Origin: Chitinophagaceae bacterium
GTDB lineage: Bacteria > Bacteroidota > Bacteroidia > Chitinophagales > Chitinophagaceae
Reading direction: 5' to 3'
Assembly: GCA_947447825.1 (NCBI GenBank)
Contig: CANFLL010000051.1
Span: 1 to 32,133, forward strand
DNA: 32,133 nucleotides
Under the pieces are notes generated by a model that was not told the DNA's origin, did no database searches, and saw only the letters and a list, made by a program, of their open reading frames with translations. Position numbers and translations under genes: made by a program. Below are positions 1-7,784 of the stretch, in pieces; within the stretch, counting starts at the first letter, position 1, and every line of letters starts with the position of its first letter.

Positions 1-117
1 CCAACCAATGTAATTTTAATCATTAATGATCTCCGCTAGATACCAAGGGTATCTAAATTTAATCATTAATGTTCTCCGCCAGATACCAACCAATGTAATT
101 TTAATCATTAATGATCT
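1..117. repeat. Imperfect tandem repeat, about 42-43 bp period, cut by the window edge
   Basis: The core TTTAATCATTAATG starts at 15, 58 and 100, giving periods of 43 and 42. The first and third copies share a perfect 32-bp stretch (1-32 and 86-117). The first and second copies continue into TCTCCGCYAGATACCAA. The array may extend to the left of the window. No open reading frame of note runs through it, so it is probably non-coding. Confidence 0.8.
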
Positions 118-169
118 AACCCTATAAGGGTTTATAACCCTTATAGGGTTTATAACCCTTATAGGGTTT
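118..169. repeat. Three palindromic 18-bp units
   Basis: Units start at 118, 136 and 154. The first contains CCCTATAAGGG and the other two contain its reverse complement CCCTTATAGGG, so the segment can fold into alternative hairpins. The same motif recurs inside the large hairpin at 16534-16564, which makes it a family rather than a one-off. It could also act as a transcription stop for a gene left of the window, but no T-run follows. Confidence 0.7.
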
Positions 170-221
170 CAAGTGTGCTAATAAATTTTAACTACCGCAT
201 TCTCTTCATTAATTTCATCTA

Positions 222-229
222 TATATTTG
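222..229 (+). promoter_or_regulatory. Candidate Bacteroidota -7 box
   Basis: TATATTTG matches the TAnnTTTG consensus and lies 13 nt before the start codon at 243. No convincing TTG at -33 is visible. A three-codon mini-ORF (ATG at 235) ends in a TGA overlapping the ATG of the gene. Confidence 0.42.
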
Positions 230-242
230 AAAAAATGAAAAG

Positions 243-1403
243 ATGAACTCACTAAAAGATAAGTTTCTCATCAATCCCGACATACACTTTCTAAATTTTG
301 GTTCTTTTGGAGCTTGTGCCAAACCAATATTTGATAATTATCAGCAATGGCAAAGATTGTTGGAGTTTGAGTCGGTTCAGTTTATCAACGTGGAGGGGGC
401 TAATTATTTGGCTAACTCAAGGGCAGCATTGGCAGCCTACATTGATGTGCCCGATAAAGATGATTTGGTGTTTATTACCAATCCTACTTTGGGGGTAAAT
501 ATGATTGCTAAGAACCTAAACTTAGCTGCTGGTGATGAAGTTTTGACGACTAACATTGAATATGGTGCTTGCGACAGAACCTGGGATTTGTATTGCGAAA
601 AAAGCAATGCTATCTATAAAAGACAGCCTATTTGCTTACCTATCACAACGAAGGAACAGGTGATAGAAAATTTTTTTGCTGGATTAACAGACAGAACTAA
701 AGTGGTTTTTATTAGCCATATCACTTCATCTACAGGATTGATTTTACCGGTAAAAGAAATAGTGGCTATTGCAAAAGAAAAAGGGCTAATAACCATTGTA
801 GATGGGGCACATGTGCCTGGGCAACTACCCTTATCTATTAAAGAACTTGATGCAGATTTTTACACTGGAGCTGCGCACAAATGGATGATGGCGGCAAAAG
901 GATGTAGCTTTTTGTATGCCCACAAAAGGGTGCAGCATCTGTTGAAAGAACCATTAATTGTTAGCTGGGGTTATAAGTCCATTAAACCTTCTGGTTCTAC
1001 TTTCATAGACTATAATCAAATGATTGGAACACGCGACTTTTCTGCTTTTCTAACAATACCTGCTTGCATAAATTTTATGCAGGAAAACAATTGGCCTGCG
1101 GTGTCCTTGCAATGTCATGAGATGGTGTTGAACAATGCAGAAAGATTTTTTACTCTTTTGGACTCCTCTCCTATCAGTCCCTTAACGAATGAATGGATTG
1201 GTCAGATGTTGAGTATCCCAATAAAAACTGACAGACCAGAGGAGTTGCAACGATTATTATTTACGAAGTATAAAATAGAAATTCCAATTTTCAGACAAGG
1301 ATCAAACATCTATTTGCGTTATTCTATCAATGGTTTTAATGACCAAAACGACCTCGATGCGTTGTATGAGGCGTTGAAAGAAATAAGAGTGGTTAGTTAT
1401 TAG
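243..1403 (+). CDS. PLP-dependent class V aminotransferase-fold enzyme (isopenicillin-N-epimerase-like)
   Basis: This 386-residue protein has the layout of the class V aminotransferase/NifS superfamily. The motif VDGAH (186-190) supplies the Asp that contacts the cofactor ring nitrogen. The HKW motif carries the likely Schiff-base Lys213. The STG segment (163-165) fits the cofactor-binding core. The closest recognisable subgroup is isopenicillin-N epimerase-like enzymes, whose substrates are mostly unknown. A role in beta-lactam biosynthesis should not be assumed, and nothing in the neighbourhood supports it. A cytosolic location is likely because there is no signal peptide. It stands alone: the next gene is convergent. 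The last four codons and the stop (V-V-S-Y-stop) are written in the GTTAGT-type repeat that continues downstream, so the repeat appears to have grown into, or supplied, the C-terminus. Family assignment is confident; substrate is unknown. Confidence 0.88.
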   Translation: MNSLKDKFLINPDIHFLNFGSFGACAKPIFDNYQQWQRLLEFESVQFINVEGANYLANSRAALAAYIDVPDKDDLVFITNPTLGVNMIAKNLNLAAGDEVLTTNIEYGACDRTWDLYCEKSNAIYKRQPICLPITTKEQVIENFFAGLTDRTKVVFISHITSSTGLILPVKEIVAIAKEKGLITIVDGAHVPGQLPLSIKELDADFYTGAAHKWMMAAKGCSFLYAHKRVQHLLKEPLIVSWGYKSIKPSGSTFIDYNQMIGTRDFSAFLTIPACINFMQENNWPAVSLQCHEMVLNNAERFFTLLDSSPISPLTNEWIGQMLSIPIKTDRPEELQRLLFTKYKIEIPIFRQGSNIYLRYSINGFNDQNDLDALYEALKEIRVVSY

Positions 1404-1540
1404 TGGTTAGTGGTTAGTGGTTAGTTATTAGTGGTTATTTGCTGAGGATTAATCTTTAATCATTAAGCATTAATTTAACAACCAACCACTAATAACTAAC
1501 AACTAATCACTAATAACTAACCACTAATAACTAACAACTA
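1389..1540. repeat. Convergent low-complexity array forming a large hairpin (GTTAGTG family)
   Basis: From 1389 to 1436 the motif TTAGTGGTTAGT/TTAGTTATTAGTGG is repeated. From 1481 to 1540 the reverse complement (ACTAATAACTAACCACTAAT) is repeated several times. The about 45-nt middle contains TTTAATCATTAAGCATTAA. Transcripts from either flanking convergent gene would fold into a long imperfect stem, so it may terminate transcription from both sides or protect 3' ends. A closely related motif recurs at 4550-4619. Confidence 0.8.
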
Positions 1541-1547
1541 AAATTGC

Positions 1548-2825
1548 CTACCAATACTTATACCCCATCAATCTGGCTAATTCAACTTTTGCCAAACACA
1601 ATTGATACTGGTATTGAAGTTTAGTTAGTGCCGCACGTTGAAGATTTGTAGTGGCATTGGTCAATTCTAAATTAGTTCCTACCCCATTTTGAAACCTACT
1701 TTCTGCTAGTTTATTTGCGTATTTTGCTTCTTCTATCTGCCCTTCAGTATTCTTAATTCTTTCTAGGTTAGAAGAAAGATCTGTAAGAGCTTGTTCAATA
1801 TCTTTTCTGTAATTACTTTTTAAAGAAGCTATGGCTAATTCATTTTGTTTCACCAAAGATTGCGACAGAGCCACCTGCTTTTTAGTTCTGCCACCCTCGT
1901 AAATAGGAATCTTTAGTGCTATACCGGCGTTATAATTAAACTTCAATTCATTTACTGCTGGCACATAACCATTCTTGATGCCTGCTTCTGCCCCCACAAC
2001 CACACTTGGTTTATTGCCTAATTGGGTAATAGCTAAATCCTTTTGAGATTGTTCGACTTTATCTTTAGCTAAAAAAAAATCTGGGTTATTGGTTTGCGCT
2101 TCCGCAATGGCAGCTTCAATATCTTTTAGTGGAAGCTCAAAATCGAAAGCATTAGCATTTGATTGTTTCTGCCCAGTAGTGTAATCCAATAGGTTCAATT
2201 GCTTTTGAAGACTATTCTGCAAATCTACTTTTCTGTTTTGCTCGGCATCAATCTGAGTTTTTATGTTCAAAATATCCACTTTCAAAGCCGTACCATTCTT
2301 GTATTTATTTTCAACGAAAGTTTTATTCTCGCTTAAAAAACTAAGCACACTATCCTGAATGCTGATGGCATGATGAAGAAAAACAATGTTGTAATAGATG
2401 GTAGAAACCTGAGATGCCAACTGATATTTAGCATAAGTAACATTGTGCTCTGCAAATTGTATATCAGTTTTAGAACGTTCAATGTTCGCTTTTAGTCTTC
2501 CAAAATCAAAAAGAACATAGCTTACATCTGCATGTCCATCAAGATTATGAACAGGTGCAAACTGAAATTCTTGACCACCCAATGGAATTTGAATTTTAGG
2601 TTGAACAAACCTGTAAGCAGCACTAGCATCTACTGCTAGGCTATTCACACTCGTTACATCGAGCTTTTGTTTGGCTGATGCCACCGTGTTTTCAACTTCT
2701 TTTATTCTAGGGAAATAAGAAAAAGATTGGTTGATAAAAGACTTCAACTCTGTATTTACTGTTGTCTGTGCCTGAGCTGAAAAAGCCCCAAAGGCGAGAA
2801 CCAATATTGTTAATAAGTGCTTCAT
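1548..2825 (-). CDS. TolC-family outer membrane efflux channel
   Basis: This is a 425-residue outer-membrane factor, the exit duct of a tripartite efflux pump. The N-terminus is a signal peptide (KHLLTILVLAFGAFSAQAQ) with likely cleavage near residue 20. The body shows two TolC-type halves rich in long helices. One helix falls about 165-215, with the family-like ENKYKNGTALKVDILNIK segment. The second-half equivalent is ESRFQNGVGTNLELTNATTN near 375-395. This internal duplication is diagnostic of the family. It is the last gene of a four-gene minus-strand set after the regulator, the adaptor and the MFS pump. It is separated from the pump gene by a 102-nt hairpin-forming spacer that may modulate its expression. 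Substrate cannot be read from the sequence; hydrophobic drugs or dyes are typical for EmrAB-TolC systems. Confidence 0.93.
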   Translation of the reverse strand: MKHLLTILVLAFGAFSAQAQTTVNTELKSFINQSFSYFPRIKEVENTVASAKQKLDVTSVNSLAVDASAAYRFVQPKIQIPLGGQEFQFAPVHNLDGHADVSYVLFDFGRLKANIERSKTDIQFAEHNVTYAKYQLASQVSTIYYNIVFLHHAISIQDSVLSFLSENKTFVENKYKNGTALKVDILNIKTQIDAEQNRKVDLQNSLQKQLNLLDYTTGQKQSNANAFDFELPLKDIEAAIAEAQTNNPDFFLAKDKVEQSQKDLAITQLGNKPSVVVGAEAGIKNGYVPAVNELKFNYNAGIALKIPIYEGGRTKKQVALSQSLVKQNELAIASLKSNYRKDIEQALTDLSSNLERIKNTEGQIEEAKYANKLAESRFQNGVGTNLELTNATTNLQRAALTKLQYQYQLCLAKVELARLMGYKYW

Positions 2826-2828
2826 TTT

Positions 2829-2927
2829 AATTGATAATTTATAATTGACAATTGATAAAATAATAATCTATGATTGATAATTGACTTAGAATAATTTAAA
2901 TTATCCATTGTCAATTATCAATTATTC
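2829..2927. repeat. Intercistronic inverted array (AATTGATAATTGAC family)
   Basis: The spacer between the pump and channel genes carries AATTGATAATTTATAATTG and related words on one side (2829-2884). Their reverse complements (GTCAATTATCAATTATTC) lie on the other (about 2909-2927). It can fold into a long AT-rich stem. It resembles the other gene-junction arrays in architecture but not in motif. Confidence 0.7.
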
Positions 2928-4538
2928 TTAGTGCGCTTCGGCGGCAGCTTTCTTCACTGCTTCCAATTCAGCTTGTGTTTTCTTTTTAGTTGTTAAAAAC
3001 ATAGTTAACGGTAAAACGACCACAAAGAAAATGGCAATCAAACGAAAAGTATCCAAGTATGCTAGGTAGTATGCTTGCCTTTCTACAGTTCTTTCCAGCA
3101 CACTCAATGCTTTTGATGCCGCACCAACAGCATCACCTGTTTTACTAATAAACCCTTGTGTTAACAAATTCAATCTCTCTGTTAATAATGGGGAATCTTT
3201 TGGCATATCACTCACCAGATTCATACGGTGATCAGCATAACGATTGGCTATATAATTATTAGCAATAGCAATACCGAATGCTCCACCCAGTTGGCGAATC
3301 ATATTGTTCAATCCAATACCTGTGGCATAGTCTCGAGGCTCTAAACCTGCAACGGCTTGATTGATGAGCGGTAATTGACAAAAAGCTATACCGATTGCTC
3401 TTACCAATAACGGATAAAAGAAATCGCCCCTACCCACATCTATACTTACACCTGCACTCATCATGGCATATACCGAAAACAAGATATATCCAATAATGAT
3501 TAAAGGAATAGGAGACATCCCTTTACTCATTAATATACCCACTACTGGCATTAAAAACACACAGCAAAGGGTTGGTGCAAAAAGCGTTATACCTGTTTCA
3601 TAAGCCGTAAAGCCAAGTACTCTTTGTGCCAAAACAGGGAATACAAAAACAGAAGTGTACAATCCAAACCCAGCCACAAACGTGAAGATGGTAGTAAAGG
3701 CTAGATTTCTGTTCTTCATTACTTTTAGGTTTACAGCGGGTTGTTTAATGTTTAGTTCATAAAAAATGAAAGCAATTAATCCGATAGCTGCAAACACAGA
3801 ACAATACCTGATAATTTCGCTGCTGAACCAATCTTCGCTTTCGCCACGTTCCAACACAAATTGAAGGCATCCAATCCCTACCATCAATAAAAGAATACCT
3901 GTATAATCAATCTTGATGCTATCCTTTTTATTGCCTTCATTCGGCTTTTTATTGATGAATGAAATGGAAAGGATAGTTGCTAGAATACCGATTGGGATAT
4001 TAATCATAAAGATTAAAGGCCATGAGGCATGGTCGATGATATAACCTCCCAATGTTGGCCCCAATGTAGGACCAAGGACAATGCCCATACCAAACAAACC
4101 AGATGCTTTTGGTCTGTCTTTAGGTTCAAAGGCATCAAACAATATGGCTTGAGATGTGGATAATAAGGCACCCCCACCTATACCTTGAATAAACCTCCAG
4201 ATAATAATTTCCACTAACGAATGTGATTGTCCGCACATGTAAGAGGCTAGTGTGAAAATAATCATTGAAACAATGTAGTAATTTTTTCTACCAAAATACT
4301 CCGCCAAAAAGCTGGTAAGGGGTATGATGATTACGTTTGCGATTGCATAAGAAGTTATCACCCAACTGATATCTTCAATGCTCACTCCAAGGCTACCGCT
4401 CATGTCGTTTAGTGCCACGTTTACAATAGACGTGTCCACCAATTCCATAACAGCAGCCGTAATAGTAGTGATTACTATAATTGCCCGCGCCAACCCACTA
4501 GGGTATACAATTGGCTGGGCTAAAGAAGCTGATGACAT
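2928..4538 (-). CDS. DHA2-family MFS drug efflux pump (EmrB/QacA type)
   Basis: This 536-residue inner-membrane protein has about 14 hydrophobic segments, the hallmark of the DHA2 (14-TM) drug:H+ antiporters. Family motifs are visible: D1 (LVDTSIVNVAL, 33-43, with the membrane-embedded acidic residue), motif A (LAEYFGRKN, 78-86), and motif C (GIVLGPTLGPTLGG, 152-165), which is specific to antiporters. It would exchange protons for a hydrophobic substrate and pass it to the EmrA-like adaptor encoded just upstream. A hydrophilic loop rich in charged residues (NKKPNEGNKKDSIK) splits the two halves. The C-terminus is a short Lys/Ala-rich cytoplasmic tail. It is co-oriented with the adaptor (81-nt gap) and the TolC-like channel (102-nt gap). 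The exact substrate is unknown. Confidence 0.95.
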   Translation of the reverse strand: MSSASLAQPIVYPSGLARAIIVITTITAAVMELVDTSIVNVALNDMSGSLGVSIEDISWVITSYAIANVIIIPLTSFLAEYFGRKNYYIVSMIIFTLASYMCGQSHSLVEIIIWRFIQGIGGGALLSTSQAILFDAFEPKDRPKASGLFGMGIVLGPTLGPTLGGYIIDHASWPLIFMINIPIGILATILSISFINKKPNEGNKKDSIKIDYTGILLLMVGIGCLQFVLERGESEDWFSSEIIRYCSVFAAIGLIAFIFYELNIKQPAVNLKVMKNRNLAFTTIFTFVAGFGLYTSVFVFPVLAQRVLGFTAYETGITLFAPTLCCVFLMPVVGILMSKGMSPIPLIIIGYILFSVYAMMSAGVSIDVGRGDFFYPLLVRAIGIAFCQLPLINQAVAGLEPRDYATGIGLNNMIRQLGGAFGIAIANNYIANRYADHRMNLVSDMPKDSPLLTERLNLLTQGFISKTGDAVGAASKALSVLERTVERQAYYLAYLDTFRLIAIFFVVVLPLTMFLTTKKKTQAELEAVKKAAAEAH

Positions 4539-4549
4539 AATAATTTAAT

Positions 4550-4619
4550 TTAGTTGTTAGTGATTAGTTAGTAGTAGTTAGTGATTTAAGTCTAACAACT
4601 AATCACTAACCACTATCTA
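4550..4619. repeat. Intercistronic inverted array (GTTAGTG family)
   Basis: TTAGTTGTTAGTGATTAGTT and variants (4550-4588) face CTAACAACTAATCACTAACC (4591-4610). Together they form a stem between the adaptor and pump genes. The motif is the same family as at 1389-1540. Confidence 0.75.
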
Positions 4620-5660
4620 CTACTTTGCCGCTACTACATACACACTCAAACCTGCTCTAAGGATGTCCTTGTATTTGGCAACATCATTAATCCAGATTTT
4701 AACTGGAACACGTTGTGTAACTTTCACAAAGTTTCCACTACTATTATCAGGAGGTAACAATGCGAATCTTGCACCAGTGGCATCACTTAAGCTAGCAACT
4801 GTGCCAGTGAGCTTAATATCAGGATAGGCATCAACCCTTAAATCTACTTGTTTATTAGGGGTTAGAGAAGCAATTTGACTCTCCTTAAAATTTGCAACAA
4901 CCCAGAAAGTTGTATCATTAACAATGGAAAACAAGGGAGTTCCTGCTTGAATAAATTGACCAACACTTACATTCTTTCTACCAATCTTACCCGCCTGTGG
5001 AGCATAAATTTTGGTGTAAGTTAGCTTCAATTTAATTTGATCAATTGCGGCTTGCTTGACAGCCATTGTAGCTTCTGACTTTTTTACAGCAGATTGCAAT
5101 ACAGCAATACGGCTTTGTGCTGAACCTAAATCATTGTGCGTATTGTCAAGAGATTTTACCGCTGTTTCATAAGCAAATTTGCTATCATCCAATTGTTTTT
5201 TAGTAATTGCTTCTGCTGCATACAAGCTTTTGTTTCGATTATAATCTTCTAGTGCTTGTACTTTCTTCACATCGCTAATGTCAATGTTGCCTTTGTTTAC
5301 AGTAAGCGAAACTTCAGCATTATTCAGAGCCGCTTTTGCATTAATGATGTCAACTGCTGCTTGTGCATAGTCTGCATTTGCTGATGCCAATTGAGTTTGC
5401 AATTCAGCATCATCTATTTCTGAAACTAATTCACCCGCTTTCACGGTGTCATAATCATTAACAGCTATAGATTTTACATAACCAGACACACGTGGTAGCA
5501 CAGGCGTAATCTGTGTTTCAACTTGAGCGTTATCTGTTGTTTCGTGGGTGAAGACAAAGTTAATTTGCTTGTAGCCAAAATAACCGCCTATCACCAATAC
5601 TAGTCCCAGTATAATTTGTTTTACTGGAAATCCTTTTTTTGCTTCATTTTCTTGTGCCAT
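4620..5660 (-). CDS. HlyD/EmrA-type membrane fusion (periplasmic adaptor) protein
   Basis: This 346-residue adaptor has one N-terminal transmembrane segment (about 15-35, IILGLVLVIGGYFGY) after a short cytoplasmic lysine-rich stretch. This is the EmrA topology and lacks a cleavable signal peptide. Residues 40-83 (TTDNAQVETQITPVLPRVSG onward) form the first half of the lipoyl-like domain. Residues about 85-210 are a long helical hairpin rich in Ala, Lys and Gln. The second lipoyl half follows at IYAPQAGKIGRKNVSVGQFI, and then the beta-barrel region. It should bridge the MFS pump in the inner membrane and the TolC-like channel. It lies between the TetR gene (67-nt gap) and the pump gene, consistent with one transcription unit. 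Family assignment is confident; the transported compound is not known. Confidence 0.94.
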   Translation of the reverse strand: MAQENEAKKGFPVKQIILGLVLVIGGYFGYKQINFVFTHETTDNAQVETQITPVLPRVSGYVKSIAVNDYDTVKAGELVSEIDDAELQTQLASANADYAQAAVDIINAKAALNNAEVSLTVNKGNIDISDVKKVQALEDYNRNKSLYAAEAITKKQLDDSKFAYETAVKSLDNTHNDLGSAQSRIAVLQSAVKKSEATMAVKQAAIDQIKLKLTYTKIYAPQAGKIGRKNVSVGQFIQAGTPLFSIVNDTTFWVVANFKESQIASLTPNKQVDLRVDAYPDIKLTGTVASLSDATGARFALLPPDNSSGNFVKVTQRVPVKIWINDVAKYKDILRAGLSVYVVAAK

Positions 5661-5727
5661 TGTTTATTGTTTTAATATGTAATTTTATAAATTAGTTACT
5701 CTTTGCTTATTAGCCTACTATACCCTC

Positions 5728-6351
5728 TCAATTATCAATTAAAAGGTGTGCATGAATCATTTTTTGGATGTGCCTAATTAATCTCAGTCTAAATTCTTCA
5801 TCTAAATACGGTTCATTTGTCTCAGGTTTTTGTAAAAGTCTATTGCAAAAGCTTTTAGACATCATCACATAGCTAATTGTTCCAACCATTGATGCAACAG
5901 TCAGCATTGGATCAACATCTTTAAAAACTTTTTTTTCTATACCCTTCTCAATTATTGCGGCAACATTTTTGGCATTTGAAGAAAAAGATTTAGTAAGTAA
6001 TTGATGTATTTCATCTCTTTTAATGTCCATCAATTCTTTGTACAAAAACTTATTAAAAACCGCTCCAGCCAACTTTCTAGTAACATAACTTTCGATGATG
6101 GTATCTATCTTTTCAATCTCTGAAAGCTTTTCGTTAGCAAGCATTTCTTCAATTTTGTCCTTCATATAGGTCATTTTATCTTCTATGATGGATTCAACTA
6201 GTTTTTCCTTACTACCAAAATAGTAATTAATCATTGCCACATTAACGTTTGCTTCCAAAGCCAGTTCTCTTATGCTTGTTCCTTCAACACCTTTATCTGC
6301 AAACAGTGCAATTGCGTGATTCATGATGTGCGCCTTCTTATCAATTGCCAT
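5728..6351 (-). CDS. TetR/AcrR-family transcriptional repressor of the efflux operon
   Basis: The 207-residue protein has the canonical TetR N-terminal helix-turn-helix (about 10-48). The segment FADKGVEGTSIRELA leads into the recognition helix NVNVAMINYYFGSKEKL, whose YYFGSKE signature is diagnostic. The C-terminal helical domain (about 60-207) is the ligand and dimerisation part and is not informative about the ligand. It is the first gene of the efflux set, in the same orientation. A perfect inverted repeat sits 22 nt upstream of its start codon, so autoregulation together with control of the pump is the simplest model. By family knowledge, binding of a pump substrate would release the repressor from DNA. 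Confidence 0.93.
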   Translation of the reverse strand: MAIDKKAHIMNHAIALFADKGVEGTSIRELALEANVNVAMINYYFGSKEKLVESIIEDKMTYMKDKIEEMLANEKLSEIEKIDTIIESYVTRKLAGAVFNKFLYKELMDIKRDEIHQLLTKSFSSNAKNVAAIIEKGIEKKVFKDVDPMLTVASMVGTISYVMMSKSFCNRLLQKPETNEPYLDEEFRLRLIRHIQKMIHAHLLIDN

Positions 6352-6373
6352 TGTAAATACCTTTTAAAAATGC

Positions 6374-6418
6374 AATATTAAACAAACGTTTGAATTAATC
6401 AAACGTTTGTTTAATATT
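6374..6418. promoter_or_regulatory. Perfect 20-bp inverted repeat, probable TetR operator
   Basis: The left arm 6374-6393 is the exact reverse complement of the right arm 6399-6418, around a 5-nt centre. Each arm also contains the 10-bp palindrome CAAACGTTTG, so two such sites lie 19 bp apart. This nested layout could seat two TetR dimers. The site lies immediately upstream of the TetR gene. Binding by this regulator is inferred from position and symmetry. Confidence 0.8.
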
Positions 6419-6699
6419 TAAAAAGATTTTTCAATTAGTTATATTCACAAATCACCTACTTCAATGCTCCTCACTTATTTTTCCTCTAGGAACTCTATAA
6501 CCCTAGGTGACACAGATTTCGTAACGTTACCAAATTAAAGCAAAGGCAGAGCAAGAAAGGAGTATATTTCATAGCATATATCAGCATCCACATTAAATGT
6601 TCAAAGGAATAATTTTAATCAAAAGGTCAGGAGTTTCAAACAAATTTTAAATGAGATTAGAATTGTTGAGGAAAAAGATGATAACAGGGCGTGAGGCTA

Positions 6700-7157
6700 C
6701 TATCTAACTAGAGAGAAATGTATTGCAATTCCACAAGCCCAAATCCGCAAACGGTCGCTAATCGCTTGCTGCATGGCATAATCAAGCATTGTTTCATTAT
6801 CATAATTCAGATAATGCCAAGCCCAGCAGTTCTTATAATCAAACTTTCAAGTCTTAGCCCGTTTATCGTAATAGAAACCAATGATCTACCATATCTATCT
6901 TTAGAAGTACCTGTATAGCCAACCATTTTGACCGCAATCGTACCATTTACAAATCGGTAAGCTTCAATTCCGCTTTTTTGTTTTAGTTCTGGGGCATCTA
7001 TTTTCAGCAATCTTGCAGTAAAAGCATTGCTACCATCCACAAGCACATAAGTGTCGCCATCCTTCATGCGCACCACTCTAGCGGTGCTTTGGGCGCAAAC
7101 AGACATTGTGGAGAATATGGCTAGTAGCGACATTATATTTAGCATTATTTTGTTCAT
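6700..7157 (-). pseudogene. Frameshifted thermonuclease (SNase-like) exported nuclease
   Basis: Reading from 7157, the first 116 codons encode a signal peptide (to about residue 22, ending CAQ) and the start of a staphylococcal-nuclease domain. Visible motifs are MKDGDTYVL, TARLLKIDAPEL and KDRYGRSL, so the catalytic Arg, Glu and Arg of the family (R35, E43 and R87 in the staphylococcal enzyme) are retained. The frame stops at 6807. In the neighbouring frame the expected C-terminal part continues from about 6840: NCWAWHYLNYDNETMLDYAM, then QQAISDRLRIWACGIAI, ending at 6700. One missing base near 6833-6837, within an A-rich stretch, would rejoin the halves. The last residues (HFSLVR) also differ from the usual Pro/Trp-rich end. 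It is either a recent pseudogene or a sequencing indel. Confidence 0.8.
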
Positions 7158-7161
7158 CTTC

Positions 7162-7169
7162 CAAAGTTA
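7162..7169 (-). promoter_or_regulatory. Candidate -7 box next to the nuclease start codon
   Basis: On the minus strand TAACTTTG lies only 4 nt before the ATG at 7157. If used, transcription would begin at or very near the start codon. Confidence 0.35.
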
Positions 7170-7388
7170 CACAAGCATGTACCCCAATAGTAACAATACA
7201 CTTATAGCTTTGCCATATATGCCAAAACAGATATAATAAGACCATTTAGCCAACAGTTTATTAGAGTATCTTGGCCAAGGCTCAAGTATGGCTAAGGCAT
7301 AGCTAGAATATGCCAAGATTATCAAATCAATAATAGTTATAGAAAGAATTTGTGTATATCCAAAAGATATTCAGTTAATAACTGGTAA

Positions 7389-7526
7389 GAGCCAGCATTA
7401 GGGGCGTTTAGTCATACAAAAATAAAAGAGATTCATTCTAAAGAAAAGAAACAATTAGTAACAGTAGAGGAGTTTTGCAGTTATTCAGGTCTAAAATACG
7501 ATTATGTTCTCACTTCAATAAACGGG
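7389..7526 (+). pseudogene. Remnant of an excisionase-like helix-turn-helix protein
   Basis: A short open stretch without an ATG reads KEKKQLVTVEEFCSYSGLKY, then DYV, before a stop at 7527. The VTVEEFCSYSGLKYDYV part resembles the first helix-turn-helix of MerR/excisionase-type (HTH_17) proteins common on Bacteroidota mobile elements. The expected following KLTSKR-IPxxxPxGK part is missing or scrambled. It is too short for certainty. Its location beside a tRNA fits a decayed integrated element. Confidence 0.35.
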
Positions 7527-7565
7527 TAAACAGGCATTCTGCAAATGTTTACCCTATGTTTACCC
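7524..7565. repeat. Three copies of the nonamer TGTTTACCC beside the tRNA
   Basis: The nonamer occurs inverted at 7524-7532 and directly at 7546-7554 and 7557-7565, two copies 11 bp apart. Repeated short sites near a tRNA end could be binding sites for a recombinase or for the protein whose remnant lies just upstream. The function is inferred from position only. Confidence 0.45.
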
Positions 7566-7573
7566 CAAAAAAG

Positions 7574-7610
7574 AAAAAGCGTTGTAATCTATTGATTATC
7601 AACGCTTTTT
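7574..7610 (-). terminator. Intrinsic terminator downstream of tRNA-Arg
   Basis: AAAAAGCGTTG (7574-7584) pairs with CAACGCTTTTT (7600-7610) around a 15-nt loop. On the minus strand the stem follows the tRNA 3' end by 9 nt and ends in a T-run. The A/T symmetry would let it work in both directions. Confidence 0.8.
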
Positions 7611-7619
7611 TTATGTACT

Positions 7620-7696
7620 TGGTGACCGCGTTAGGATTCAAACCTAAAACCTTCTGATCCGTAGTCAGATGCTCTATTCAGTTGAGCTACGCAGCC
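7620..7696 (-). tRNA. tRNA-Arg(ACG)
   Basis: The minus strand folds as a 77-nt tRNA. The acceptor is GGCTGCG with CGCGGTC, with two G-U pairs. A D-arm follows with the motif AGCTCAACTGAATAGAGC. The anticodon stem is TCTGA/TCAGA around the loop CTACGGA (anticodon ACG). The T-arm is TTAGG-TTTGAAT-CCTAA. The 3' CCA is encoded. ACG is the usual A34 (inosine-modified) arginine tRNA of bacteria and reads CGN codons. Confidence 0.93.
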
Positions 7697-7784
7697 ATTC
7701 GGGGCGCAAATATAGTTACTTGAATTCAAACTAACAAGCCATTCCCTATAAAAAATCAAAATATTATTTCACCTTTGATCAATT

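Noticed and set aside
243-1403. Beta-lactam biosynthesis role for the epimerase-like enzyme
   Set aside because: Only the fold family is supported; no other biosynthetic genes are present.
6516-6527. GTAACGTTAC palindrome as a second operator
   Set aside because: The same 10-mer occurs inside a coding sequence near 21712, and it is far from any start codon, so there is no support for regulation.
7475-7657. Plus-strand ORF overlapping the tRNA
   Set aside because: It runs through the terminator and antisense to the tRNA-Arg gene, and shows no family resemblance.
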